A stretch of 64,000 bases of DNA from an uncultured Erythrobacter sp. (GCA_947488325.1 CANKYZ010000006.1:124001-188000), one strand, 5' to 3'; positions 17,785 through 27,323 are shown, counted from the stretch's first letter. Notes: generated from the letters alone by a model not told the origin. Program-made: numbers and translations.

Positions 17785-20700
17785 ATGACATATGCAGGCA
17801 CAAGTTTCACAAAATATAGGCTTACTGCCATCACCGCATTGGGGCTCAGTGCAGCATGGCTGGTCGCCGCCCCGCAGGCTGCCCGGGCGCAGACCACCGA
17901 CGAAAGTGTCCGCGTTTTGCCGGGCAACCCTGACGACAGGCTAAGAATCGAAAATGATACGTTTGGTGGGGGTTCCATCGGCAACGGGGAAATCTTTTCC
18001 GAAGAGGAACAAGACGATCTACAAAGGGACATTCGTCGCATCGCGACCGGCCTACGTTCTGAGGAGGAAAAGCGGCGACGAATTGAAGAAGCGATTAATG
18101 AGGCGCTCCTCAGCAAGGGCATCGACATCAATGCCAATGCACCCGGGGTGGCGGATGTGTTTGGGCCATGCGTTCAGCAATTTGACCCGGTAACCGATGC
18201 GCTCGCGATAACTTCTAGCGGCTTTGGTGTAGCAGGCGGGATCGCCGAAGCCATTGGTGCAGGCGCGTCGGTTGTAACAAGCGCTCCGGAAATCCCGGGG
18301 ATCGTTCTGTCGCTGATAGGCGACAGCATTGGACTGGGGAACGACATTCTGGGCACCTATGTGAACACGCTCGATTTTTGCAGTTCGACATTTACCGGCA
18401 CTGTGACCGGCCTAGCCAATGCCAATTTTGGACAAGGTGTCTCTACGCTTGGCGGGGCGATCACTATCGGTAATCCTGATGGCGAGTCCTACCAGGAGGG
18501 CATATCCCTAGGCGGCGGGGCATTGGGCGGAGCGGGCACCGGCGGAGGTCTTTCGCGCAGTGCCACGCAAAGTTCCATCGCTATCGGCAATTCCTCTATC
18601 GCGCTGGACAATGCCAGCCTTGCTTTGGGCAATGGCGCTGCTTCACTGGCGGCGGCTGCCACAGCCATTGGGGCAAATGCACAGGCCCAAGGGACGGAAT
18701 CCACCGCATTGGGCCAAGGGACAAATGCGTTGGGCAACCGATCCATCGCAATTGGCAACAATTCGTCCGCCAATCAGGATGAGGGCGTTGCAATTGGTGA
18801 TGCAGCGATAGCGAATGGGATCAGCGCGATCGCCATTGGTTCGGACAGCACAGTATCTGGATCGAACGGAATCGCTGTCGGAACTACCTCAAGCGCAGGC
18901 GGAGAAAACGCCGTTGCAATCGGCGTCTCGGCAGAGGCGAATGGGATCAACGCCGCCGCTCTGGGCATAGCTGCGGAAGCTGACGGCGATGGTTCGCTGG
19001 CATTGGGTAGTTCCGCCAATGCCTTGTCGGCGCAAAGTGTTTCGGTGGGTGAAAATTCCCATGCCACCGGCGTCCAGTCCACCGCACTTGGCGCGAACAC
19101 CAGTGTCGCAGGCGACGGTTCGACCGGCGTCGGTTCTGGCGCTACGGTATTCCTTCGCGGCGGGGTTGCCGTTGGCGAAGATGCGTTTTCCGGCGGCATT
19201 GATGGGGTCGCCGTGGGGCGTGATTCTATTGCTGCGCAATTTGCTGTTGCTGTCGGACCAGACGCGGTCGCCGGTTCGGACGTTAGCATCGCAATCGGTT
19301 CCATATCTCGGACAATCGGCGAAGGCGCGATTGCGCTGGGTAATGCCGCGTTAGGTGAAGGGTTTGCAGATATCGCCATTGGCCAGGGATCGAAGGCCCG
19401 CGGAGGCTTCTCTGTCGCGGCAGGCCAAAGCTCGCAAGCAAACGGCATCGCTTCCTCAGCAATCGGCGCGCAAAGTCGCGCGGATGGCGCACAAAGCGTT
19501 GCCCTTGGCGCAGGGTCTATTGCCAGCGACGACAACAGCATTTCCGTTGGCTCGACATTGATCCGCAGGCGAGTGACCAATGTCGCGGCGGGTACAACCA
19601 CAACGGATGCGGTGAATGTCGGACAATTGAATTCTGCAATCTCAGCGGTGACAGCGGGTACAAGCCCCTATGTGAACATCAACAGTGCGGGCGCGCCCGC
19701 CGATGCTTCCGGTGTCGAGGCGATTGCGATCGGCGGAAATACCACCGCATCGGGTGAAGATTCTGTCGCCATTGGCAACGGGGCTACGGCTATTAACGGC
19801 GCGGCAGTTGCCGTCGGCTTAGACAACACGGCCAGCGGTGATGGAGCAGTTGCAATTGGTGATCCCAACACTGCGACCGGAAACGGTGCCGTTGCGCTGG
19901 GCCGGGACAACTCGGCCACCGGTGCAGGCGCGCTGGCCCTTGGCGATACGAACACAGCGATTGGCGTTGCGGCTCTGGCATTGGGTCAGACGGCCAATGC
20001 GGACGGCGACGGTGCAATCGCGCTTGGTGCAAATGCTGATGCCGGATTGACCGGCACCATCGCGGTTGGATCCGGCAGCAATGTAGCGGGCATGAACAGT
20101 GCCGCCTTTGGCGTGCTGGCGACTGCGAGCGGTGACAACGCTGTCGCTCTGGGGGCAGGGTCAGTGGCTGATGCTGCAAACACTGTGTCAGTGGGCGCAT
20201 CCGGGGCGGAGCGCCGAATCACGAATGTTGCCGATGCGACCGAACTGAGCGATGCCGTCACTCTCAGCCAACTGACGACCGCAATTGCGGGCGCGGGTGG
20301 AGGCGGCGTTGCCAATCGGTTTCTTGAGGTAAATAGCACTGCCGCCGATGCCGACGCGCAGGGTGCCGAAGCTGTTGCATTGGGTGGAGGTAGCCTGGCG
20401 CAAGGCGAAGTTTCTGTGGCTATTGGAGACCGGGCGCAAGCAACCGGTGCGGCCAGCCTAGCCGTCGGCAGCGGCGCGCAAGGCATTGGCGCGAGCAGTC
20501 TAGCCTTAGGCACGGACGCACAATCTGACGCTATTGACAGCGTCGCTCTAGGTGCTGGATCAGTGGCCAATGAGGATAATACGGTCTCTGTCGGGTCCGC
20601 ATTTCTTCAAAGGAGGGTCACAAATCTAGCCGCTGGAACCAATGCCACCGATGCGGTGACAGTTCAGCAATTGAGCGCGGCGGTTGCCGGTATCTCCAGC

Positions 20701-22239
20701 AGCGGCAGCCCGTTCTTCACCTACAATGACACCGATGGCCGGGCGCCGGCAAATGCGGCCGGGAACCGTTCGCTGGCGGCCGGCGGCGGCGCGCGGGCCG
20801 TTGGTTCAGACTCGGTTGCCATCGGTGATCTGGCCGAGGCCAACGGGGCTATTTCCCTCGCCATTGGCACTTTGACAGAGGCCAATGGCCAACAGGCCAC
20901 GGCGGTTGGGACGTTCGCGGAGACAGCCGGTTTTGGTACGGTCGCCCTTGGCGGATCGACTGTCGCTGCCGGGCGGGAATCCACCGCTATTGGCTGGGAT
21001 GCACAGACAAATGCAGCATCGACCGTGGCGCTGGGCGCGAATGCCGCCGCGACCAGTATTGGCGCGACGGCGCTGGGCGCAGAATCTTCCGCGGATGCTG
21101 AAAACAGCGTTGCAATCGGGTTTCAATCCGTCACGAATGAAGACCACACCGTGTCGTTCGGCTCTGTCGGTTCAGAACGCAGATTGGTCAATGTCGCGGA
21201 TGGTGTAAACGCCACAGACGGGGTCAATCGCGGGCAGTTGGATGTGGTAGCGACGGCGGCTAACACCGCTTTGATCCAGAACGCAGCGCAAGACCTTGCT
21301 ATTACCAATGCCATGATGCTTGCGCAGAATGCGGCGACCGAGAATTTGGCACAGAATGTCCGCATCGATGCCAACGCCGCCGGTATCACGGCCAATGCGG
21401 CGACCAATGTGGTTCAAGACGCCGCGATTGCAGCCAACACGTCACTGGTAAACACCGCAATTGTGCAAAATGCCGCACAGGATCTCTCCATTCAGGCAAA
21501 CGGCAATGCGCTGGCGCAGATTGACGCCGACAATCAAGCGCAAGATATCGCAATCGCCGCCAATACAGCGGCAGCGAATACGGCTCTTGCTGAAAACGTG
21601 GCCCAAGACATGGCGATAGCAGGTGCTCAATCTGACGCGAGCACGGCGTTGGCGCAGAATATCGCGCAGGATACAGCTATTGCTGCGAACCGAACGGATG
21701 TGAACACCGCGCTCAGCCAGAATGTCATCCAAGATACTGAAATCGCCGCCAATCGCACACAAATCGTGGCGAACTCCGCCGATATCGACATCGCCTTTGC
21801 GCAGAATATGGTTCAGGAAATGCAGATATCAGACACGATGGCGCGCACCGATCTCGCTTTGATGCAAAACGTGGCACAAGATGGGCAGTTGGTCGCAGTG
21901 AACAACTTGGCGATATCTGCGCTTTCCCAAAATGTCGTGCAAGATAGGCGACTCGCTGCGTTAGAAACCAGTGTCATCACTCTAAGTGGTCAAATGCAGG
22001 GCTTTGAACAGGACACTAATGCCGGGATCGCTGCGGCGGTCGCATTGGGAGGATCATTCCTGCCGCCAGAATCGAACTTTTCGGTCAATTTCAACCTAGC
22101 CACGTACCGGGGGGAACAGGGCTTTAGCGGCTCGTTGGTGGGTCGGGTGACAGAGAGGGTTTATATCACCGGCGGTATCGCCGGATCGACCCGCCGGGGT
22201 TCGACCACAGGCCGGGTCGGAATAGCGTTTGGTTGGTGA
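17785..22239 (+). CDS. Giant YadA-type trimeric autotransporter adhesin
   Basis: ATG 17785 (MTYAGTSFTKYRL) is favoured because aagga lies 11 bases upstream; 17767 is an in-frame alternative. The product has about 1484 residues. A signal peptide ends at ARAQ. A helical, cysteine-bearing N-terminal domain follows. Four blocks of YadA head repeats (pattern xAIGxxAxAxG) each end in a neck motif: RRRVTNVAAG, ERRITNVADA, QRRVTNLAAG and ERRLVNVADG. A coiled-coil stalk of about 250 residues follows, then a YadA anchor (AAAVALGGSFLPPESNFSVN) ending in RVGIAFGW. The trimer should form a long surface fibre that binds surfaces or other cells. It is divergent from a two-component system. Confidence 0.95.
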   Translation: MTYAGTSFTKYRLTAITALGLSAAWLVAAPQAARAQTTDESVRVLPGNPDDRLRIENDTFGGGSIGNGEIFSEEEQDDLQRDIRRIATGLRSEEEKRRRIEEAINEALLSKGIDINANAPGVADVFGPCVQQFDPVTDALAITSSGFGVAGGIAEAIGAGASVVTSAPEIPGIVLSLIGDSIGLGNDILGTYVNTLDFCSSTFTGTVTGLANANFGQGVSTLGGAITIGNPDGESYQEGISLGGGALGGAGTGGGLSRSATQSSIAIGNSSIALDNASLALGNGAASLAAAATAIGANAQAQGTESTALGQGTNALGNRSIAIGNNSSANQDEGVAIGDAAIANGISAIAIGSDSTVSGSNGIAVGTTSSAGGENAVAIGVSAEANGINAAALGIAAEADGDGSLALGSSANALSAQSVSVGENSHATGVQSTALGANTSVAGDGSTGVGSGATVFLRGGVAVGEDAFSGGIDGVAVGRDSIAAQFAVAVGPDAVAGSDVSIAIGSISRTIGEGAIALGNAALGEGFADIAIGQGSKARGGFSVAAGQSSQANGIASSAIGAQSRADGAQSVALGAGSIASDDNSISVGSTLIRRRVTNVAAGTTTTDAVNVGQLNSAISAVTAGTSPYVNINSAGAPADASGVEAIAIGGNTTASGEDSVAIGNGATAINGAAVAVGLDNTASGDGAVAIGDPNTATGNGAVALGRDNSATGAGALALGDTNTAIGVAALALGQTANADGDGAIALGANADAGLTGTIAVGSGSNVAGMNSAAFGVLATASGDNAVALGAGSVADAANTVSVGASGAERRITNVADATELSDAVTLSQLTTAIAGAGGGGVANRFLEVNSTAADADAQGAEAVALGGGSLAQGEVSVAIGDRAQATGAASLAVGSGAQGIGASSLALGTDAQSDAIDSVALGAGSVANEDNTVSVGSAFLQRRVTNLAAGTNATDAVTVQQLSAAVAGISSSGSPFFTYNDTDGRAPANAAGNRSLAAGGGARAVGSDSVAIGDLAEANGAISLAIGTLTEANGQQATAVGTFAETAGFGTVALGGSTVAAGRESTAIGWDAQTNAASTVALGANAAATSIGATALGAESSADAENSVAIGFQSVTNEDHTVSFGSVGSERRLVNVADGVNATDGVNRGQLDVVATAANTALIQNAAQDLAITNAMMLAQNAATENLAQNVRIDANAAGITANAATNVVQDAAIAANTSLVNTAIVQNAAQDLSIQANGNALAQIDADNQAQDIAIAANTAAANTALAENVAQDMAIAGAQSDASTALAQNIAQDTAIAANRTDVNTALSQNVIQDTEIAANRTQIVANSADIDIAFAQNMVQEMQISDTMARTDLALMQNVAQDGQLVAVNNLAISALSQNVVQDRRLAALETSVITLSGQMQGFEQDTNAGIAAAVALGGSFLPPESNFSVNFNLATYRGEQGFSGSLVGRVTERVYITGGIAGSTRRGSTTGRVGIAFGW

Positions 22240-22244
22240 TGATG

Positions 22245-22270
22245 ATGAACGAAAGCGATCCGTTCATTTT
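22245..22270 (+). terminator. Rho-independent-type terminator of the adhesin gene
   Basis: Six bases after the stop codon, the arms ATGAACG (22245-22251) and CGTTCAT (22261-22267) pair exactly around a 9-base loop and run directly into TTT. The stem is A/T-containing, so strength is moderate, but position and T run fit a terminator. Confidence 0.55.
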
Positions 22271-22990
22271 ACCGAATATCGAACATTTACGGTTCGAACG
22301 ATGGATCGAAATCTGCGAAGAATTCTTGCAGCTGCGATTGCGAAGATCGCGCCTTTCGGTCGAATCAGACATTAAGCGATGACATCCCAGCCAAAAACTA
22401 GGATTTGGCCAATAAGACCATCGGTACATTTCGCTTTCTCAGCTCGTAGTTGATATGCAGCAGCTTCCCCCCCCCCCCCTCGTTTTGGATGTTGAGCAGT
22501 GATAACGGTTTTTTGTGGGCCGACAGTCGACGTTCGGTCCATCGCCGTCGATTTTTCTATTCTCGTCTCTGGCCGTGCGAAGAGTTGCGGTTAGCTCTCT
22601 CCTTTCCTATCAAGCCTCTGCGCTCGGTCAGTCCTGAGCATGAGGCTTAGTAACCTCAAACCGTCACCGCCGGTCACAGTCATGTGCCCGGGTGGCCGTC
22701 ACGTATGTCGAAGGTTCGCCTAAAGGTGGCGGTGCCTTGTGGTAACGCAGGGTTTTGAACATCTAGTTTCGGCCAGGTGATGCCTCTTCAAGAGATGGCC
22801 GAACAAGCTCCAATGACTGGTGAACGCAGACACCAAAATGAGCTAGCAAATGAGGGAGTCGTTGCCGCCGTGTGGATGCGTAGATGTCTGCCGATTGGGT
22901 CGAACTGCAGCTGTCTTCCCCGTCAGCGTCTAACCTGTGCCATCGGCGCTGGCGGGGAACAGGTGGCTAAGCGACTTAAGGTTATTGGTC
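22271..22990. other. Long noncoding stretch between adhesin and dps
   Basis: About 720 bases separate the convergent adhesin and dps genes. Short frames exist (for example 22777-23040), but they have poor residue composition or run into dps. The region holds a 13-base C tract (22467-22479) and an imperfect nested inverted repeat at 22770-22801 (CGGCCA...TGGCCG enclosing CTCTTCAAGAG). No transposase remnant, tRNA or known RNA was recognised. It could be the decayed remains of lost genes. Confidence 0.4.
22467..22479. repeat. Homopolymeric C tract (13 bases)
   Basis: Thirteen consecutive C residues lie about 230 bases downstream of the adhesin stop. Such tracts are prone to slipped-strand length change. 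It does not lie within any recognised gene or promoter, so any effect on expression is speculative. Confidence 0.9.
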
Positions 22991-23458
22991 TTACGAGGCT
23001 GTCGCGCGTAACATCCAAGCCGCCTTTTCATGCAATGTGACCCTAGGTGTTACGACATCTGCTGTCGCGTCGTCACCAATTTCCTCTGCAACACGAAGCA
23101 CTAGCCGTGCAGATTTGGCAACCTCTTCATGTCCGCGAGCTAGGCTTGTGACCATTGCTTGCCAGTTTGGTTCCCCTTTTTCCTCTTCGATTGAGGAGAG
23201 AGCGGCCATCTGTGAATAGGATGAGGGGGCATATTTTCCTAGCGCTCGAATACGTTCAGCAAGCTCATCAACCGCATTCCACATTTCGGTATATTGCTCC
23301 ATGAATAGTGCATGCAGTTGCTGAAAATGCGGCCCTTCAACGTTCCAATGGTAACCATGGGTCTTCAGATACAGCGCATACGTATCCGCGAGCAATTTCT
23401 GGAGCGCGTCTGCCGCACGAGTTCGGTCCGGAGCGGCAATTCCAATGTCGATGTCCAT
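22991..23458 (-). CDS. dps: Dps ferritin-like DNA-binding stress protein
   Basis: This 155-residue protein should form a dodecamer that binds DNA and mineralises iron using hydrogen peroxide. The Dps ferroxidase ligands are visible: His37 in THGYHWNVEGPHF and Asp64 and Glu68 in NAVDELAERIRALG. The N-terminus is short and not especially basic, so DNA binding may be weak. It stands alone in this interval. Peroxide induction through OxyR (a homologue is at 3.2 kb) is a common arrangement but no site was identified here. Confidence 0.93.
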   Translation of the reverse strand: MDIDIGIAAPDRTRAADALQKLLADTYALYLKTHGYHWNVEGPHFQQLHALFMEQYTEMWNAVDELAERIRALGKYAPSSYSQMAALSSIEEEKGEPNWQAMVTSLARGHEEVAKSARLVLRVAEEIGDDATADVVTPRVTLHEKAAWMLRATAS

Positions 23459-23553
23459 TTGAACGTTTCCTTTAAATACTATTGCCTAGGATTATGGTCT
23501 GATCAGGCTGGTTACGCGCGGTTTGGGGGGATGGTCTATGAATTTCTTTTCCC

Positions 23554-24789
23554 TTAGGTGACCGCAGCGCGAGTGCGATATTCGGGTTTGTCCCAGCTCC
23601 GTTCTACACAAACCTTTTCCAGTCGGGCAACGGCTTCGACAATATCGCCATATTCCAGATACAAAGGTGTCAGGCCAAACCGGATCACATCCGGAGTACG
23701 GAAATCTGCAATCACGCCATACGCCCGCAAGGCTTGCGTTATTTCATAGGCATTCGCGTGAGCAAATCCCAAATGGCTGCCGCGCTCGGCAGCATTGGAA
23801 GGGCTTACTAAGGCAAAGCCATATCGGTCGCAAAGTGGTGCCATGGCTTCGATCATTAGATCGGCCATCGCAACGGATTTCTGCCGAATTTGTGTCGTGT
23901 CCGCTTCAAGCATCAGGTCGACACCGACCTCCAGAGCAGCAAGCCCTAGCACTGGCGGTGTTCCACAAAGAAACCGTTCGATCCCCAGGGCGGGCCTATA
24001 ACCCTCTTCAAAATCAAAAGGTTTTGCGTGACCGAACCAACCTGACAGCACAGATTGAGCATGATGGTTGCGTTTTGGTGCGTAAAAAAAGGCCGGCGCA
24101 CCTGGTCCACCATTGAGATATTTGTAGCCGCAACCAACCGCGAAATCGACATTGGCCGCATCCAAATCCAGCTCAACGGCTCCCGTGCTGTGGCTCAGAT
24201 CCCAAATCGCCAATGCGCCGGATTGTTGGATATATTTGGTCGTTTTGGCGATTTCACGGGGAAGGGCGGTCTTGTAATGCACATGTGTAAGCAGAACGGC
24301 AGCGGTGTTTCCATCGACCGCATCCAGCAATTCACTTGGAGGAACGGCAATGGCTTTGATGCGCCCTCCAGAGAATGTTTCGATACCTTGCATCATGTAT
24401 GAATCGGTCGGGAAATTTGTTGTTTCGGTTAGAATGTGTGTTCGTTCCGGGCGCAGTGACAAGGCAGCGGTCAGAGCCTTGAACAGATTAATCGATGTGG
24501 AGTCGGTGACAATCACCTCGCCCGGTTTGGCTCCGATTAGTTGGGCTATTTTGTCTCCGATGCGTCGTGGTGCGGTTGACCATTCTGCGTCCAGCCAAGA
24601 CGTGATCAAGCCTTCGCCCCACTCACGCTCAACAGTGTCGCTCAATCGGGCAGAAGTGTCTATGGGCAGGCACCCCAATGAATTACCATCAAGATAGATT
24701 ACATTATCGGGCAGATGAAATCGTTTGCGAAATTTCGCCAACGGGTCTGTATCGTCCAATGCGCGCGTTTTCCCGACGAGGTCAGTCAT
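23554..24789 (-). CDS. kynU: Kynureninase
   Basis: This 411-residue PLP enzyme splits kynurenine into anthranilate and alanine. The PLP lysine is Lys223 in VGCGYKYLNGGPGAPAF, and the N-terminal YLDGNSLGCLP and central DLSHSTGAVELDL are family hallmarks. ATG 24789 (MTDLVGKTRALDD) lies inside the last codons of kynB (8-base overlap), so it is translated from the same transcript. The longer frame from 24858 would overlap kynB further and adds unlike residues. It is the last gene of phhA-kynA-kynB-kynU. Confidence 0.96.
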   Translation of the reverse strand: MTDLVGKTRALDDTDPLAKFRKRFHLPDNVIYLDGNSLGCLPIDTSARLSDTVEREWGEGLITSWLDAEWSTAPRRIGDKIAQLIGAKPGEVIVTDSTSINLFKALTAALSLRPERTHILTETTNFPTDSYMMQGIETFSGGRIKAIAVPPSELLDAVDGNTAAVLLTHVHYKTALPREIAKTTKYIQQSGALAIWDLSHSTGAVELDLDAANVDFAVGCGYKYLNGGPGAPAFFYAPKRNHHAQSVLSGWFGHAKPFDFEEGYRPALGIERFLCGTPPVLGLAALEVGVDLMLEADTTQIRQKSVAMADLMIEAMAPLCDRYGFALVSPSNAAERGSHLGFAHANAYEITQALRAYGVIADFRTPDVIRFGLTPLYLEYGDIVEAVARLEKVCVERSWDKPEYRTRAAVT

Positions 24790-25423
24790 CAAAACATCGC
24801 CGCAGGATTGCGCGAATGGGGCTGGCATCCGCGCCCGCAATCGCCAATGGCAGCGCAATCAGCTCATAGCGGCCGACCGGCACGGCATCAAGCACCAGAC
24901 CTTCCAATATACGCATATCTCCGATGCGTACCTGATGATGCGCGTCCATTGTTTTGGAAGTTTGCGGATCAAGCGAAGGCGCATCGGTGCCGATGAGGCG
25001 CGTACCCTGATTGCGAAGCCGCATCACAACGGCCGCATCAATTGCAGTAAAATCTTCGTCCCATGCATGGTGAGGAAATGTCTCGTAGGTGCGGATCAGG
25101 ACGCGTTCCGCCTCGCCAATTGCGTCCCAATCGAGGTCCTTCTCCTCAACTTTGGTACCTGCCGCGCGCGCGTCTACAACCACGCAAGGGCCGAGATATG
25201 GTTCTAGCGCGCATTGATCGCTGGCAATGCCGCTCGCATCGTAATGCAGCGGTGCGTCGCCATGGGTGCCGGTATGCAGAGGCAGTGATATGACCCCGAT
25301 ATTGACCGGACAATCCGGTCCAATCGAAACATTGCGCTGAATCTCTACAGGAGACTCCCCCGGCCATTGCGGGATGCCAGCGTGAATGCGCTGCGAAATG
25401 TCCCAGATGCGCGGCGCATTCAT
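24782..25423 (-). CDS. kynB: Kynurenine formamidase
   Basis: This 213-residue metal-dependent hydrolase converts N-formylkynurenine to kynurenine. The signature LHTGTHGDAPLH gives His50, His54, Asp56 and His60 as metal ligands. The start MNAPRIWDISQRIHAG at 25423 overlaps the kynA stop in an ATGA arrangement, which decides it over MPEFMNAP at 25435. It overlaps kynU by 8 bases at its 3' end. It is the second enzyme of tryptophan breakdown in this operon. Confidence 0.95.
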   Translation of the reverse strand: MNAPRIWDISQRIHAGIPQWPGESPVEIQRNVSIGPDCPVNIGVISLPLHTGTHGDAPLHYDASGIASDQCALEPYLGPCVVVDARAAGTKVEEKDLDWDAIGEAERVLIRTYETFPHHAWDEDFTAIDAAVVMRLRNQGTRLIGTDAPSLDPQTSKTMDAHHQVRIGDMRILEGLVLDAVPVGRYELIALPLAIAGADASPIRAILRRCFDD

Positions 25424-26355
25424 GAATTCGGGCATTCCGAATAATCGCCGTCTTCGCGGGACGCGGTCATATTTGTGCGCATCGCCCACAATTCAGGAAA
25501 GAAGCTGAGGTCTAGTGCTTTCACAAGGTAATTGACCCCAGACGAACCGCCCGTGCCGTGTTTGCGTCCAATCACTCGGGAGACAGTTTTCATGTGTTTG
25601 AACCGCCATTCCTGAAAATAATATTCGAGTGCAGTCACTTTCTCGCCAAGCATGTACAAGTCCCAATGATCACCGGGATCAGTATAGATCGAAAGCCACA
25701 CTTGCTCAACGGCCTCGCTGGACTCATAAGGTTGCGCCCAGTTGCGCTTCAAGTGGCTATCCGGGATGGCGTGTCCGGCTCGTGCGAGCGTTTGGAGTAC
25801 TTCGTCATAGAGTGAAGACGCGTTGAGCACGTCAGTCAATCGCGTCTTTGCATCTGCATTATCATCGTGCACGAGGATAAGCTCAGCGCGTTTCAACCCC
25901 AGCAGAAATTCAAGCTCGCGATATTGATGCGACTGGAAGCCAGAAGCCTTGCGAAGGAACCCCCTGAAAGTCAGGAAGTCATGAGGCGTTAGCGTCGCGA
26001 GTACTTCCCAGCTGTGGATCATATGACGCATAATTGTGCCGACCCGGTCCAGCGTTTTGCCAGCTTTGCCAATCTCGTCTGCGCGCAAAGCCTCCATTGC
26101 CTCGCGGATTTCATGCATCATCAGTTTGATCCAAAGCTCCATGGTCTGATGCATGATGATGAAGAGCATTTCATCTGGCTTGCCTGAAATGAGGGCTTGG
26201 CTGCCGAGCAACTTATCGGTTTGCAGATGGCGGCTGTAGGTTAGACCTTTGTCCCAGCGGATGGTCTCACCCTCGATCGTCGCCTCGAAAGTTTCTACGC
26301 CGTCTTCAATGCTCTGCCGGATTGGCAAGCCGTTTATTGGATCATCTTCATTCAT
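25420..26355 (-). CDS. kynA: Tryptophan 2,3-dioxygenase
   Basis: This 311-residue haem enzyme opens the indole ring of tryptophan to N-formylkynurenine. Family motifs include LTYSRHLQTDKLL, MLFIIMHQTMELWIKLMMHE, SGFQSHQYRELEFLLG and the C-terminal GTGGSSGVNYL that contacts the substrate. The start ATG at 26355 overlaps the phhA stop codon (ATGA), and its own stop overlaps kynB in the same way. The chain of overlaps indicates tight translational coupling. Confidence 0.97.
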   Translation of the reverse strand: MNEDDPINGLPIRQSIEDGVETFEATIEGETIRWDKGLTYSRHLQTDKLLGSQALISGKPDEMLFIIMHQTMELWIKLMMHEIREAMEALRADEIGKAGKTLDRVGTIMRHMIHSWEVLATLTPHDFLTFRGFLRKASGFQSHQYRELEFLLGLKRAELILVHDDNADAKTRLTDVLNASSLYDEVLQTLARAGHAIPDSHLKRNWAQPYESSEAVEQVWLSIYTDPGDHWDLYMLGEKVTALEYYFQEWRFKHMKTVSRVIGRKHGTGGSSGVNYLVKALDLSFFPELWAMRTNMTASREDGDYSECPNS

Positions 26356-27200
26356 GACGCTGTGACCTCAAACTCCACATCATCTGGATCTGCCTCACCT
26401 GGCGCGAATGGCGCAAGGTCTTGCAGTCGATCATACAGATCACCGAGCCTGGTGGTTTCCATATCTTCGAGCAACGCTGCAAAGCTCTCAATCACAAAGT
26501 AGGTTGGTTGGAATTGATCGAAAAGATAATCGGTTCGCATCATTCGCCCCAAGTCGAATTTCAATTTGCGTACGTCTGGCCCAGTGACGGCATGCACAGT
26601 TTCGGCAATGCTTGATAACAAACCTGCACCATAGGCTCTCAGTCCGTCGCCTTCTCGGATGAGCCCAAATTCGACGGTGTGAAGATATAGCCTGCCCAAA
26701 AGATCGGAATGGCCGCGTTTTTCTGCCCGTAATCCAGCGCGGCCATATGCTGCCATAAAATCACCAAAGGTACGATCGACGAACATCGGCAAGTGGCCGA
26801 AGACATCGTGGAACATGTCTGGCTCATCATTGTAATCCAGCGAGCTGTGTTGGCGCAGGAAATTTGCCACGGGAAAGCGACGCTCGGATAGATGCCTAAA
26901 GAATGGCTCGTTTGGAATTACGCCCGGAACAGCTATGACTTCCCAGCCTGTTGCTGCCTTGAAGTGCCGATTGAACTCGCGGTAATTCGGAATGCCGTCG
27001 CTGGCCAATTTTAAGGTTACAAGACCATCTAGGAAAGCCTCGCTGGCTAGACCTTGAAGTCCTATCGATTGTTGCTCAACCAAGTCACGCCAACGGCCAT
27101 GGTCGTCGCTGTTAAAACTCTCCCAATGTTGCGGTATCGACCAGTCGGGTGCCACACCAGCAGGTGGTTCATCAAAAATATGAAGCTCTTGCACAGACAT
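26352..27200 (-). CDS. phhA: Phenylalanine 4-monooxygenase
   Basis: This 282-residue pterin-dependent enzyme hydroxylates phenylalanine to tyrosine. The iron site is visible as His131 and His136 in MFHDVFGHLPMF and Glu177 in YLHTVEFGL. The bacterial single-domain form is complete and lacks the regulatory ACT domain of animal enzymes. It leads an operon with kynA, kynB and kynU, so Phe and Trp catabolism are switched together. The 195-base gap to the divergent Lrp/AsnC gene carries two inverted repeats that probably regulate it. Confidence 0.96.
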   Translation of the reverse strand: MSVQELHIFDEPPAGVAPDWSIPQHWESFNSDDHGRWRDLVEQQSIGLQGLASEAFLDGLVTLKLASDGIPNYREFNRHFKAATGWEVIAVPGVIPNEPFFRHLSERRFPVANFLRQHSSLDYNDEPDMFHDVFGHLPMFVDRTFGDFMAAYGRAGLRAEKRGHSDLLGRLYLHTVEFGLIREGDGLRAYGAGLLSSIAETVHAVTGPDVRKLKFDLGRMMRTDYLFDQFQPTYFVIESFAALLEDMETTRLGDLYDRLQDLAPFAPGEADPDDVEFEVTAS

Positions 27201-27284
27201 CCTCGTAGGTGATCCTTGGCAGTGGGATTATGCGGCGAACGTACCGAGATGCGAGCAAAACATTGTCCTCAATGATTTGCAAAT

Positions 27285-27304
27285 ATCGTACAATACAGTA
27301 CGAT
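27285..27304. promoter_or_regulatory. Inverted repeat ATCGTAC-N6-GTACGAT, probable Lrp-type operator
   Basis: Exact 7-base arms at 27285-27291 and 27298-27304 flank a 6-base spacer (AATACA). It lies in the shared promoter of phhA-kynABU and the divergent Lrp/AsnC gene, 85 bases from the phhA start. The regulator adjacent to it is the likely binder. Confidence 0.6.
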
Positions 27305-27323
27305 GACTGAAATTTCTTTATTT

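Noticed and set aside
18774..19601. 275-residue frame opposite the adhesin head
   Set aside because: It is a Pro/Ala-rich antisense image of the repetitive head, created by the codon repeats. The same holds for several nearby frames on both strands.
18560..21160. Regularly repeated sequence that could suggest a CRISPR or satellite array
   Set aside because: The repeats are short, diverged, in frame and encode YadA head repeats, with no constant repeat and unique spacers.
22777..23040. 87-residue frame in the gap before dps
   Set aside because: It ends inside dps on the opposite strand and matches no family.
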